From Candidatus Sumerlaeota bacterium (GTDB lineage Bacteria; Sumerlaeota; Sumerlaeia; MWCT01): a stretch of 28,311 bases of DNA. Positions 21,246-28,311 of the stretch are shown here, one piece after another. Each line of letters starts with the position of its first letter. Positions within the stretch are counted from its first letter, which is position 1. Under the pieces are notes generated by a model, which worked only from the letters and a program-made list of their open reading frames with translations, did not search any database and was not told the DNA's origin. The stretch covers positions 1-28,311 of the forward strand of contig JAPLSR010000019.1 of assembly GCA_026398545.1 (NCBI GenBank), written 5' to 3'. A program made the translations under genes and the position numbers.

Positions 21246-23063
21246 TCAGCGATGGAGTGTTGTCTTTCCTGTATAGTCTTTCCAGAGTTTCGATATCATG
21301 GTCCAATCCTTTGGCTGGATGGCTTCGCGCGTGGTGTCAATATGTGTGGCGTAGTAGAGGGATGGGATGCCAAGAGAGGGCTGGAGGCGCATATATTCCA
21401 GCCACGCCTTTCGGGAGGGGCAGGGCCAGTTATCCGTGTCAATGAGGAGACAGGGACAAGCAAGCCTCGCCATGCCGGCGCGGAATTCCATCTTCTTCAC
21501 CACGGAGTCCTGATAATTTTTATCAATATCATTCAGGCGGATGGCATCACAAACGTCCATGAAGTATGGATTGGCGGCGTGGGTGATGATGAAGGCGTCC
21601 TTTTTTATTTTCTTTGCAGTGGCATAGATTTCCCTGAGGTATGTCTTGAGGAGTTCAATTCCCCAGGGGACGCCGACGCGCCTTGCCTCATAATCCGCCG
21701 GCGTGGCGGCGGTGAAATCTATCTTGAAGCCGTCCGCATTGTAACAACCCTCTTTATCCGAAAGCATCCTCTTCACGGCATGGCGCAGCTCCTTCACAAA
21801 TTCAGGATTTGTCGGGTCCTCACAGAGTTTCTGCTCCCCCTTGGTTATGCACATCCGTGAGGGGACACCTTCACCGGTAAAGAGTCCCCACCAGAGGACA
21901 ACCTTTTTCCCCTTCTTGTGCAGACGGTCGATGAATCCCCTGATGTCAGGCCATTTGCCCTCATCCGCCTTCGGGAGTCCTCGCTCCTTTTGCCACTTAT
22001 CATCAATAATGAGTGTGCGGAAGGGGATTTTATTTTTTTCCAGAATGTCAGCCATGTGTTCATAAAATGCCTGATTGGAATACTGGAAGGGGTTCCACTC
22101 TTGCTTCATATCCTTTTCGCCAAGCCTGTTATGAAAGTCCGCCTGATAAGCCTGCTCCCCCCAGCCGCAGAATATGGGTTCGCGCCACCAGGGGGCATCA
22201 GGCGCAGTGCGCCCGGGGACAAGTTGGTTTGCAAGTAGAAAATCGACATAAGAGTTCAATGCCTCTCGTTCCGAGGCACCGAAATGGATGACAAGATGAG
22301 GCGTTGTGAAGGAGCCTGAGGGTTTCGTCTTGCCAAAGTATGTCAAGGAGAGTGCGAGGATTCGTCCGGCGGCAAATTCATAATCATTGAAATTGTAATC
22401 TCCGGGATGGGCGGCAATACCCATGCTCATCCAGACCGACTTGTTCTGGTCGGTTAAGGCAAATGCAATCAGCCCGGGGGTGAAAAAGGCATTCCCGCCA
22501 TTAAAATTGAAATCATAATTCACACTGACCTTGCCATATTCCTGGGCGGAAACCCACTGGCGGTCCAGGGCATTGGGTTCGGGATTGAAAAGCCATGCAA
22601 ATGCCTTTGAGGCGTTGATTTCGCGAATCTGGAGGGCGCCGCTAACGGTTTCTCCCTGTGGCTCAACCTCCCCCTTTCCCATCGGGGCAAAGACACCCGG
22701 AAGCCCCCATCCCTGAAAGAAATAAAGCCTGTCAATTGGAAGGGCGGGCACAAATTTATAATAATACTCAAGATAGTCCTCATAACAGTCAAATATGAAG
22801 ACCTTTTTCTTATGCAGCAGGCTCATCCCCTCAAATAAAATCCTGTGCCCGCGGGGAATCTCCTGATATTGCGGCGTCCTGACAATGCGCACCAGGACAT
22901 CCTTTTCGTGGATGCCATCGCACGCAGACCAGATGCAGAGCTTCTGACTCCACTCCCCCGCTGACAGGCGCACAAACTCAGGCTCTCTGGCATTGTAACC
23001 GAGGGAATATGTCTTCGCCGTCAGTGTGAAGGCATCCTTCCGACTCTCAATCAATATCCTCAT
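21246..23063 (-). CDS. Clan GH-D-like glycoside hydrolase (alpha-galactosidase-like)
   Basis: A 605-residue protein without a signal peptide. The N-terminal ~280 residues form a beta-rich domain; the C-terminal part is a TIM barrel with the marks of GH27/GH36 enzymes: RTLIIDDKWQ (349-358, where GH36 has 'iDDGW'), RLHKKGKKVVLWWGLFTGEG (380-399) and DGFKIDFTAATP with Asp449 as the likely catalytic nucleophile ('KxD'). RLNDID near 515 could supply the acid/base. The length and the missing signal suggest a cytosolic enzyme acting on imported oligosaccharides, but the substrate cannot be read. AAGGAG is eight bases upstream of the ATG. No transporter or regulator gene is adjacent; it is divergent from the epimerase gene. 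Confidence 0.72.
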   Translation of the reverse strand: MRILIESRKDAFTLTAKTYSLGYNAREPEFVRLSAGEWSQKLCIWSACDGIHEKDVLVRIVRTPQYQEIPRGHRILFEGMSLLHKKKVFIFDCYEDYLEYYYKFVPALPIDRLYFFQGWGLPGVFAPMGKGEVEPQGETVSGALQIREINASKAFAWLFNPEPNALDRQWVSAQEYGKVSVNYDFNFNGGNAFFTPGLIAFALTDQNKSVWMSMGIAAHPGDYNFNDYEFAAGRILALSLTYFGKTKPSGSFTTPHLVIHFGASEREALNSYVDFLLANQLVPGRTAPDAPWWREPIFCGWGEQAYQADFHNRLGEKDMKQEWNPFQYSNQAFYEHMADILEKNKIPFRTLIIDDKWQKERGLPKADEGKWPDIRGFIDRLHKKGKKVVLWWGLFTGEGVPSRMCITKGEQKLCEDPTNPEFVKELRHAVKRMLSDKEGCYNADGFKIDFTAATPADYEARRVGVPWGIELLKTYLREIYATAKKIKKDAFIITHAANPYFMDVCDAIRLNDIDKNYQDSVVKKMEFRAGMARLACPCLLIDTDNWPCPSRKAWLEYMRLQPSLGIPSLYYATHIDTTREAIQPKDWTMISKLWKDYTGKTTLHR

Positions 23064-23170
23064 TTCCCCACTCCTTAAGATAATTTATTTCCCTTTAACC
23101 ATATAAAATGACACAGTTCAATAACTATTTGTTTGACTTTCCCAACCGACTGCAATGATTGATTATCCGA

Positions 23171-23189
23171 TTTATACCGGCGGTATAAA
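23171..23189. promoter_or_regulatory. Perfect palindrome upstream of the epimerase gene
   Basis: TTTATACC (23171-23178) and GGTATAAA (23182-23189) are exact reverse complements with a three-base centre. The right arm reads TATAAA in the forward direction and could serve as a -10 element, with TTGATT at 23159-23164 as a poor -35 at 19 bases. The site lies in the 152-base gap between the divergent glycosidase and epimerase genes, 27 bases before the epimerase start. It may be an operator overlapping a promoter. Confidence 0.4.
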
Positions 23190-23215
23190 ATGAGACTTTT
23201 ATCAAAGGGGTTACC

Positions 23216-24196
23216 ATGAGAGCGCTGGTTACGGGCGGGGCGGGATTCATCGGCTCTTACCTTGCAGAGGCGCTTCTGCAAAAAGGGTGGAATGTCTCCG
23301 TTATTGACGACCTCTCCACAGGCAGTATCAAAAATATTGACCGCCTGAAATCCCATCCCAACTTCGACTACACGATTGACACCATCATGAATATCCCGCT
23401 GATGGCGGAACTGATTGACCGCGCCGACTATATCTATCATCTTGCCGCCACGGTGGGTGTCCGGCTCATTGTGGAAAGCCCCGTGCGCACCATCGAGACG
23501 AATATAAAAGGCACCGAGATTGTCCTGGAACTGGTCGCAAAGAAGAATAAGAAAATCCTCATCACCTCATCCTCGGAGGTTTACGGCAAGAGTAACAATG
23601 TGCCGTTCAAGGAGGATGATGACCTTGTCCTTGGTCCCACCATCCGCGCCCGCTGGTCCTACGCCTGCTCCAAGGCAATTGATGAGTTCCTTGCACTCGC
23701 CTACTACAGGGAGAAAAAACTGCCGGTCATCATCTGCCGCCTCTTCAACACGGTGGGTCCGCGCCAGATTGGCGCTTATGGCATGGTGATTCCACGACTC
23801 GTCTCCCAGGCGCTATGCGGCACCCCCCTGACCGTTTACGGAGATGGGAGGCAGACACGCACATTTACCGACGTGTGCGAGGTGGTCTGGGCTTTGCGCC
23901 ATCTTATGCAGGAACCCGCCGCCATCGGGGAGGTGGTCAATATAGGCGGCATGGAGGAGATTTCCATACTCGCAATTGCGCAAAAAATTAAAGAGCTGAC
24001 AGGGAGCTCCTCAGAAATCCAGTTCATCCCTATAGACGAGGTTTATGACAAAAATTTTGAGGATATGGGAAGGCGCGTGCCGGATATTGAAAAGGCGCGA
24101 CGCCTCATCGGTTTCAATCCTCACACAGGCATTGATGACATACTGCGGAAAATCATCGCACACATGAAGGCGGAATGTGCCAATCCTTCCGCATGA
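23216..24196 (+). CDS. NAD-dependent sugar-nucleotide epimerase/dehydratase (extended SDR)
   Basis: A 326-residue short-chain dehydrogenase/reductase of the extended class. The NAD-binding loop is TGGAGFIGS (6-14), the active site comprises ITSSSEVYG (Ser118-120) and Tyr149-x3-Lys153 (SYACSK), and RLFNTVGPRQIG and VYGDGRQTRTFTDV are the usual sugar-nucleotide contacts. This pattern covers UDP-glucose 4-epimerases, UDP-glucuronate decarboxylases and related enzymes. VGVRLIVESPVRTIETNIKGT recalls the decarboxylase/epimerase group, but specificity is not decided. AAAGGGG precedes the ATG at normal spacing. It should feed activated sugars to envelope glycans, in line with the glycosyltransferases at 4639-7079. 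Confidence 0.88.
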   Translation: MRALVTGGAGFIGSYLAEALLQKGWNVSVIDDLSTGSIKNIDRLKSHPNFDYTIDTIMNIPLMAELIDRADYIYHLAATVGVRLIVESPVRTIETNIKGTEIVLELVAKKNKKILITSSSEVYGKSNNVPFKEDDDLVLGPTIRARWSYACSKAIDEFLALAYYREKKLPVIICRLFNTVGPRQIGAYGMVIPRLVSQALCGTPLTVYGDGRQTRTFTDVCEVVWALRHLMQEPAAIGEVVNIGGMEEISILAIAQKIKELTGSSSEIQFIPIDEVYDKNFEDMGRRVPDIEKARRLIGFNPHTGIDDILRKIIAHMKAECANPSA

Positions 24197-24216
24197 ACAA
24201 TAATTTTTCCTGCCTC

Positions 24217-24249
24217 AAAAAAACCGACGCCCGGGGTCTTGCCCGGGCG
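24217..24249 (-). terminator. Rho-independent terminator of the large surface-protein gene
   Basis: On the minus strand CGCCCGGG (24249-24242) pairs perfectly with CCCGGGCG (24235-24228) across a six-base loop, followed within four bases by seven T (24223-24217). It lies about 55 bases downstream of the surface-protein stop codon and between convergent genes. On the plus strand no T-run follows, so it serves mainly the minus-strand gene. Confidence 0.8.
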
Positions 24250-24303
24250 CCCATCTCTCATCAACTTTAATATTCAGACCATGACCAACATCCAGCCCTT
24301 AAC

Positions 24304-27300
24304 TCACGGGATAATGTCGGGCGGATAGACATAAATATTGACGCCGTCAATAATGAGCTTAGCCTTCGACTCGTCAAAAGGTGACAGGTTGATGAAATCA
24401 ACCGCCGCCTGCAGTGGGACATCCTGAATCGGTTTCCCATCCTTGTCGGTCGGCGATAATATGAATATCTTGTAAGACTGGTCTGTATCTATGGGTGATG
24501 CCTTCCCCTCACTTGTGCTGTCAATCGTCTTGCTCACAGCCGACTGATTATCCATGGAGTTCAGTCTGAAACGGACTCTCGGCATATTTTGCTGGAGCGT
24601 GTTGTGGTCCTTGCGGACAATGAACTCGGCGCAATAAATCCTGATATTCTCATTAAGGACAACATCATCTAAGGGACTGCACCAGAAGCCAAATGTATTA
24701 CTATCCACACCGTTGATATAGAGATAGCCATTATCGCTGAAGCCCCCCAACGGCGTGGTGAAGGGGAAGGGCACGGGGAAGGTGGCGAATATCCAGCCCT
24801 CTTTATCTTTATCGAAGGTGTATTCACGAATGAGCGTGGGGAGTGGCAAATAATCAAATGACCGACGCGCCACCGTGATTTCATCAAGATAGACAGTGCC
24901 GTTAGCCGCATCAGTCGGGTTCATATTTATAATGTCAAACGCGCATTCAAGAGCATTGCCTGCAAACTGGTTGGGGATAAAATAATGCGGATACTTTCTG
25001 GCGCCCCTGCCGACGGAGAAGGAACCCGATGACTCGCTGAAGATGTGGAAATCATCGCTCTGCTGGAAGATGTCATCATAAATCCGCATGCGAATACCGG
25101 GCGTTCGCATCGGATTATCCTGGTCAGAATAAAAGGTGAATGTGGCGCAATAAAGGTTATCTTTCACAATGGGATAGGTGAAGAAGGTGGGACTGGTAGG
25201 ACTATCCCAGTATCCAAAGCAGTTAGTATTGCTTGTCGCCTTGAGCGAGATAGTTCCATTGTCATGTCCGAACAGCGGGGGCTTGAATGGTTTAACTTCA
25301 CCGCTCTGGCTCCATCCATCTATCTCATCAAATGTCACATCACTTTCAAGTGTTGTGCGGGGACTGACAACAAACCTCTGGGAGGAGAGATAACGATAGG
25401 GGATGCCATAAACGGGTAGTTGGGACGGTTCATCCGGTCCGGCAAATGGGTCGGTCATCTTATACCCCAGATTCACAACGAAATCCGGGTCGGGACAGAA
25501 GCTATCATACAGATATGGCTGGACATTGAATGACCTGAGCCGGAAGTGGACTTCATCCCCATTGTAATCATTCGGCACGGGGAATTCAAATTCCTCATCG
25601 GGGGTCGTGGAAGATTGCGGCTGTAACGACCCCGGTGTATGGATAAGCTTCCTTCCTCCAGTTCTAAAATCTATTTCTACGGGCGGGGTTGTTTCCTGGT
25701 CAAGAAGCAACGGCATGCGCGGGAGCGTCACCTTCGTCGCATTGAAAACCGTCACCGGCAGTTCAATGTATTCATTAGGGTCCAACTTGCCATTGCCATT
25801 ACCCCGGCTATAGCCAAGATTATCATCATCAATGGCATACCTTATCAACTTGATAGGAGTGAGATTATAAGCCTTGAGGGGAAAGGATGTGAGCCAATCA
25901 TATCCATCGGTGTCCACCATGAGACAATAGAGGTTAAATGTATAGCCGTCAGGCGTGTAGGGGAGGTTGTCTGCGATGTGGAAATATATAACCTTGTCCT
26001 TTGTTGATTCAGGATCAGGAGGGGGCGGGACATTATTCAGCACATACATGGGATTTCCGAGAACTTCAACATAGGGGTCATCTGAATAAAGGACAAATGA
26101 GAGACTGCGGGATTCCACACTCCCCTCATTATTAAGAGTTATACGCATGGTCACAAGCTCCCCTGCGTCTATCTGACCATTCATATTGCCATCTCCATTT
26201 AAACTTCTATCAGACACCGTGATGGCGCGCCGGACGCCAAGGTCAGGACAACCCGAGGGCATCAGTCCCCCATTTGCCCTGTGCCGGAGATTCACATTCA
26301 GGACACCAGGACAATCTCTATTAATGTTCTCAATCGGCGCCTTGACCAGGTGGGGGATATAGGGGTCGCCATTGCAATCAAGGTCAAGCGGCGACACATC
26401 AACAAGGACATTCTTAATCGGCGGCGCACCCTCAGCCTCAGGCTGGGGACATGCATCATATTCCCAGAGCCGATGCCCCACATGTTCCACATTGCCCGGT
26501 ATATTGAATGCCACAACGAGGGTGTTGGATTGGTTGACAATATCCGGCAGATAGGAGGCGGCATTACTGCGGATATAAAGAGGCAGAGTATACACACCTG
26601 GGCTAAAGGTGTGGCGGTCAAGTTTGATTTTGAACTCGGAGACCTCACCAAGCGAAGCGCCGGATGGGGGATATACACTCAGGGCTGGATTGTCCGAATA
26701 GAGAGACCAATAGATAGTCTCCGTTGGGCTGGCGTTAGTCACCTGGATAGTGATTTCATTGAGGTTATTACCCATATTGATGTATCCCTGGTTGAATTGC
26801 AGGATACAGTTTCCGCGGTAATCTTCATTTGCCGCTGCCCACATTGCATTGGAATCCTTAATCAATCCCTCCTTGTTTATCGCACGGACAATATACTCAT
26901 AGCGGACACGGGGGATGACGGGAATATCGAGGTAAAGAGTGGCGGATGTGCTCATCAGGGAGGAATTCAGGAGAACCTTTGACTTCCCCTCCTCCCTCCT
27001 GTAAATATTGAAACCAAAGAGGTTCCCCGCATCGGTCATTGACCAGTTGAGCCGGATATCGGTATCCTCCGGCGTCACGACCAGTTGTGGCGGGATGAGG
27101 GGCGGCTTCGGCGTCCTGTAAACATAAAACCTTCTCGCCGTATAGGGAGTTATGAGATTTTTAAAATTCCTGCAGCGCACCAGGAATGTATATTCACCTG
27201 TCGGAAGGTTTCTATAAACCCTCCTTGTCCCCTGCATCCAGTCGCCCCATGTAGTCTCATATCCAAGTAGTATGGTCTGATAATCAAGTTGGCGCACGGG

Positions 27301-28311
27301 TACATCGCCAATACTGACGCCAAACGATGCCGCCGCTGTGAATTGGAAGGTGACATCCTCATCCTTAATAACCTCCCCCTCTCTCGGGCCAAGGATAATA
27401 TAAACCGCGGGGCGTTTCTCCACCCATAAAGCCTCACCCCAGAATGCCGTGGCGTAAACCGGCGTCCTCACGTATTTATTGCACGCCACCATCACAACAT
27501 CGCCATCAGCAACCTTGATGGCATTTATATAAGGATTGGTGGAAAAAACGCTGAATAGAATCTGTGAGCCGTCAGGTCTCACCTCTTTCGGCGCAAAGAT
27601 ACCTGTATCAGGTCCCGTCTCAAAAACCGTCAGGTCAAACCCCAAAGTGTCGTTCGTTGAGGAAAGCCTGACAGTGAATGAATCCGCCAACTCCGGGTTG
27701 AGATTCATATCCTCATCTTCAACGGTCAGACGCGCACCAGTTGCATTAGTATAGTAATACTTTTTTTCAAATCTGGCGTAAATCGGTCCCCGCCCCCAGA
27801 TGGCGCCAGCTGTAAATAAATTGCCTGTGTGGGGGCGTGTATAGGCAACATGGATTTGCCCGCCATCATTGACCTTGAGCTGACTCAGGGCTGGATTGCT
27901 ACCCATTGGTCGGAAGGAAAGGAGATTACTCTCCTTGGAAATGGTGAAAATACCCGTGTCAATATCCGTCTCTGTCAAAGTCAATATGAATCCTGAGGGG
28001 TCGGCATCGCTTGTCACAGTTACATTTACGGCTTCGGCAATATCGGGATTCGGATTGGCATCATTATCATTGACCGTGATGAGGGCTATTTCATGCGTCC
28101 CTATATACACCGGCTTGTTCAGTATCACCTGGACGGGCACCGTCTGAAAGAGGGTTGTTGTAGTAATCTCGGGGCTGCCAAGGGGGAAGTAATAAGCCAT
28201 GACCTTGTCGCCATTTGAGACCTTGAGTTTCCTCAGGTCCTGATTGCTCTCAATCAGGGAGAAAAGGAGATTGTCATTGAGGATATCAGATGTGAAAAGA
28301 CCCGTATTTGC
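24304..28311 (-). CDS. Very large modular surface protein, C-terminal 1,335 residues (N-terminus beyond window)
   Basis: The frame is open through the right edge, so the start is not in the window; the ATG at 28200 is internal, because upstream codons continue the repeat pattern. Three copies of a ~90-residue beta unit come first ('DTGIF...L.V.DGD.V...Y'): the partial first at 28311-28190, the second at about 28098-27838, the third at about 27738-27472. A fibronectin-III-like domain follows (RLNWSMTDAGNLFGFNIYRR), then a BACON-like domain (ILQFNQGYINMGN). Two Ca-loop-like segments come next (NGDGNMNGQIDAGE; NGNGKLDPNE). The C-terminus has two diverged copies of a ~165-residue jelly-roll-like domain (copy 1 with GYWDS and DNLYCATF; copy 2 with GFWCS and IRIYCAEF). 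No sorting signal is visible at the end. It is probably secreted and possibly adhesive or carbohydrate-binding; this is inference. Confidence 0.85.
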   Translation of the reverse strand, partial: ANTGLFTSDILNDNLLFSLIESNQDLRKLKVSNGDKVMAYYFPLGSPEITTTTLFQTVPVQVILNKPVYIGTHEIALITVNDNDANPNPDIAEAVNVTVTSDADPSGFILTLTETDIDTGIFTISKESNLLSFRPMGSNPALSQLKVNDGGQIHVAYTRPHTGNLFTAGAIWGRGPIYARFEKKYYYTNATGARLTVEDEDMNLNPELADSFTVRLSSTNDTLGFDLTVFETGPDTGIFAPKEVRPDGSQILFSVFSTNPYINAIKVADGDVVMVACNKYVRTPVYATAFWGEALWVEKRPAVYIILGPREGEVIKDEDVTFQFTAAASFGVSIGDVPVRQLDYQTILLGYETTWGDWMQGTRRVYRNLPTGEYTFLVRCRNFKNLITPYTARRFYVYRTPKPPLIPPQLVVTPEDTDIRLNWSMTDAGNLFGFNIYRREEGKSKVLLNSSLMSTSATLYLDIPVIPRVRYEYIVRAINKEGLIKDSNAMWAAANEDYRGNCILQFNQGYINMGNNLNEITIQVTNASPTETIYWSLYSDNPALSVYPPSGASLGEVSEFKIKLDRHTFSPGVYTLPLYIRSNAASYLPDIVNQSNTLVVAFNIPGNVEHVGHRLWEYDACPQPEAEGAPPIKNVLVDVSPLDLDCNGDPYIPHLVKAPIENINRDCPGVLNVNLRHRANGGLMPSGCPDLGVRRAITVSDRSLNGDGNMNGQIDAGELVTMRITLNNEGSVESRSLSFVLYSDDPYVEVLGNPMYVLNNVPPPPDPESTKDKVIYFHIADNLPYTPDGYTFNLYCLMVDTDGYDWLTSFPLKAYNLTPIKLIRYAIDDDNLGYSRGNGNGKLDPNEYIELPVTVFNATKVTLPRMPLLLDQETTPPVEIDFRTGGRKLIHTPGSLQPQSSTTPDEEFEFPVPNDYNGDEVHFRLRSFNVQPYLYDSFCPDPDFVVNLGYKMTDPFAGPDEPSQLPVYGIPYRYLSSQRFVVSPRTTLESDVTFDEIDGWSQSGEVKPFKPPLFGHDNGTISLKATSNTNCFGYWDSPTSPTFFTYPIVKDNLYCATFTFYSDQDNPMRTPGIRMRIYDDIFQQSDDFHIFSESSGSFSVGRGARKYPHYFIPNQFAGNALECAFDIINMNPTDAANGTVYLDEITVARRSFDYLPLPTLIREYTFDKDKEGWIFATFPVPFPFTTPLGGFSDNGYLYINGVDSNTFGFWCSPLDDVVLNENIRIYCAEFIVRKDHNTLQQNMPRVRFRLNSMDNQSAVSKTIDSTSEGKASPIDTDQSYKIFILSPTDKDGKPIQDVPLQAAVDFINLSPFDESKAKLIIDGVNIYVYPPDIIP

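Noticed and set aside
26281..26982. A 233-codon open frame on the plus strand.
   Set aside because: It is antisense to the surface-protein gene, whose own domains and codon pattern explain the region. The translation shows no domain or Shine-Dalgarno.

Overview
The window looks like part of the chromosome of an uncultured, Gram-negative-type (diderm) bacterium. It has a heptose-phosphate-type kinase, lipoproteins with clear lipoboxes, a secretin-like exported protein and a type II secretion/type IV pilin-like pseudopilin. The pseudopilin style (short hydrophobic N-terminus, then a C-terminal 'YDPTNGTxxxGDIxRI' motif), the ECF sigma/anti-sigma pair and the very large Ca-loop-rich surface protein remind me of poorly cultured phyla such as Sumerlaeota, Hydrogenedentota or other PVC-neighbouring lineages. 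That placement is from memory and low confidence. I see no rRNA, tRNA, CRISPR array or transposase, and no gene-free stretch longer than 300 bases.

Layout. (1) 1-2629, minus strand: adenosine deaminase, a mosaic dispersed repeat, a TPR lipoprotein and the start of a secretin-like protein that runs off the left edge. (2) 2822-4359, plus strand: a foreign-looking island of two genes separated by a sequence with the architecture of an integron attC site. One gene encodes a single-HKD phospholipase D-like protein, the other a fusion of a HEPN-like domain and a PD-(D/E)XK nuclease-like domain. (3) 4551-9144, minus strand: ECF sigma factor, zinc-finger anti-sigma factor, GT4 and GT87 glycosyltransferases, apparently one operon ending at a perfect 21-bp inverted repeat. 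(4) 9228-10520, minus strand: pseudopilin with its own terminator and a small lipoprotein. (5) 10602-12812, plus strand: FHA protein, HddA-like sugar kinase, DUF2283 protein, and an MNT nucleotidyltransferase followed by a truncated HEPN gene. (6) 12905-14089, minus strand: a Pro/Thr-rich exported membrane protein. (7) 14269-21029, plus strand: UvrD/PcrA-type helicase, receiver-only response regulator, split-CxxC protein, tiny membrane protein, DUF362 protein, deoxyribose-phosphate aldolase with a long N-terminal extension, and the phosphatidylethanolamine pair psd-pssA. (8) 21103-28311: a second mosaic repeat, a clan GH-D-like glycosidase (minus), an extended SDR sugar-nucleotide epimerase (plus), and a >1,330-residue modular surface protein (minus) that runs off the right edge.

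How the parts relate. Much of the window concerns the cell envelope: lipid head-group synthesis, sugar-nucleotide and heptose metabolism, glycosyltransferases, pilin/secretin parts and surface proteins. The most unusual features are the attC-flanked nuclease-like genes at 2822-4359, the C-terminal motif shared by the anti-sigma factor and the neighbouring pseudopilin, and the DeoC N-terminal extension that resembles a microcompartment encapsulation peptide.
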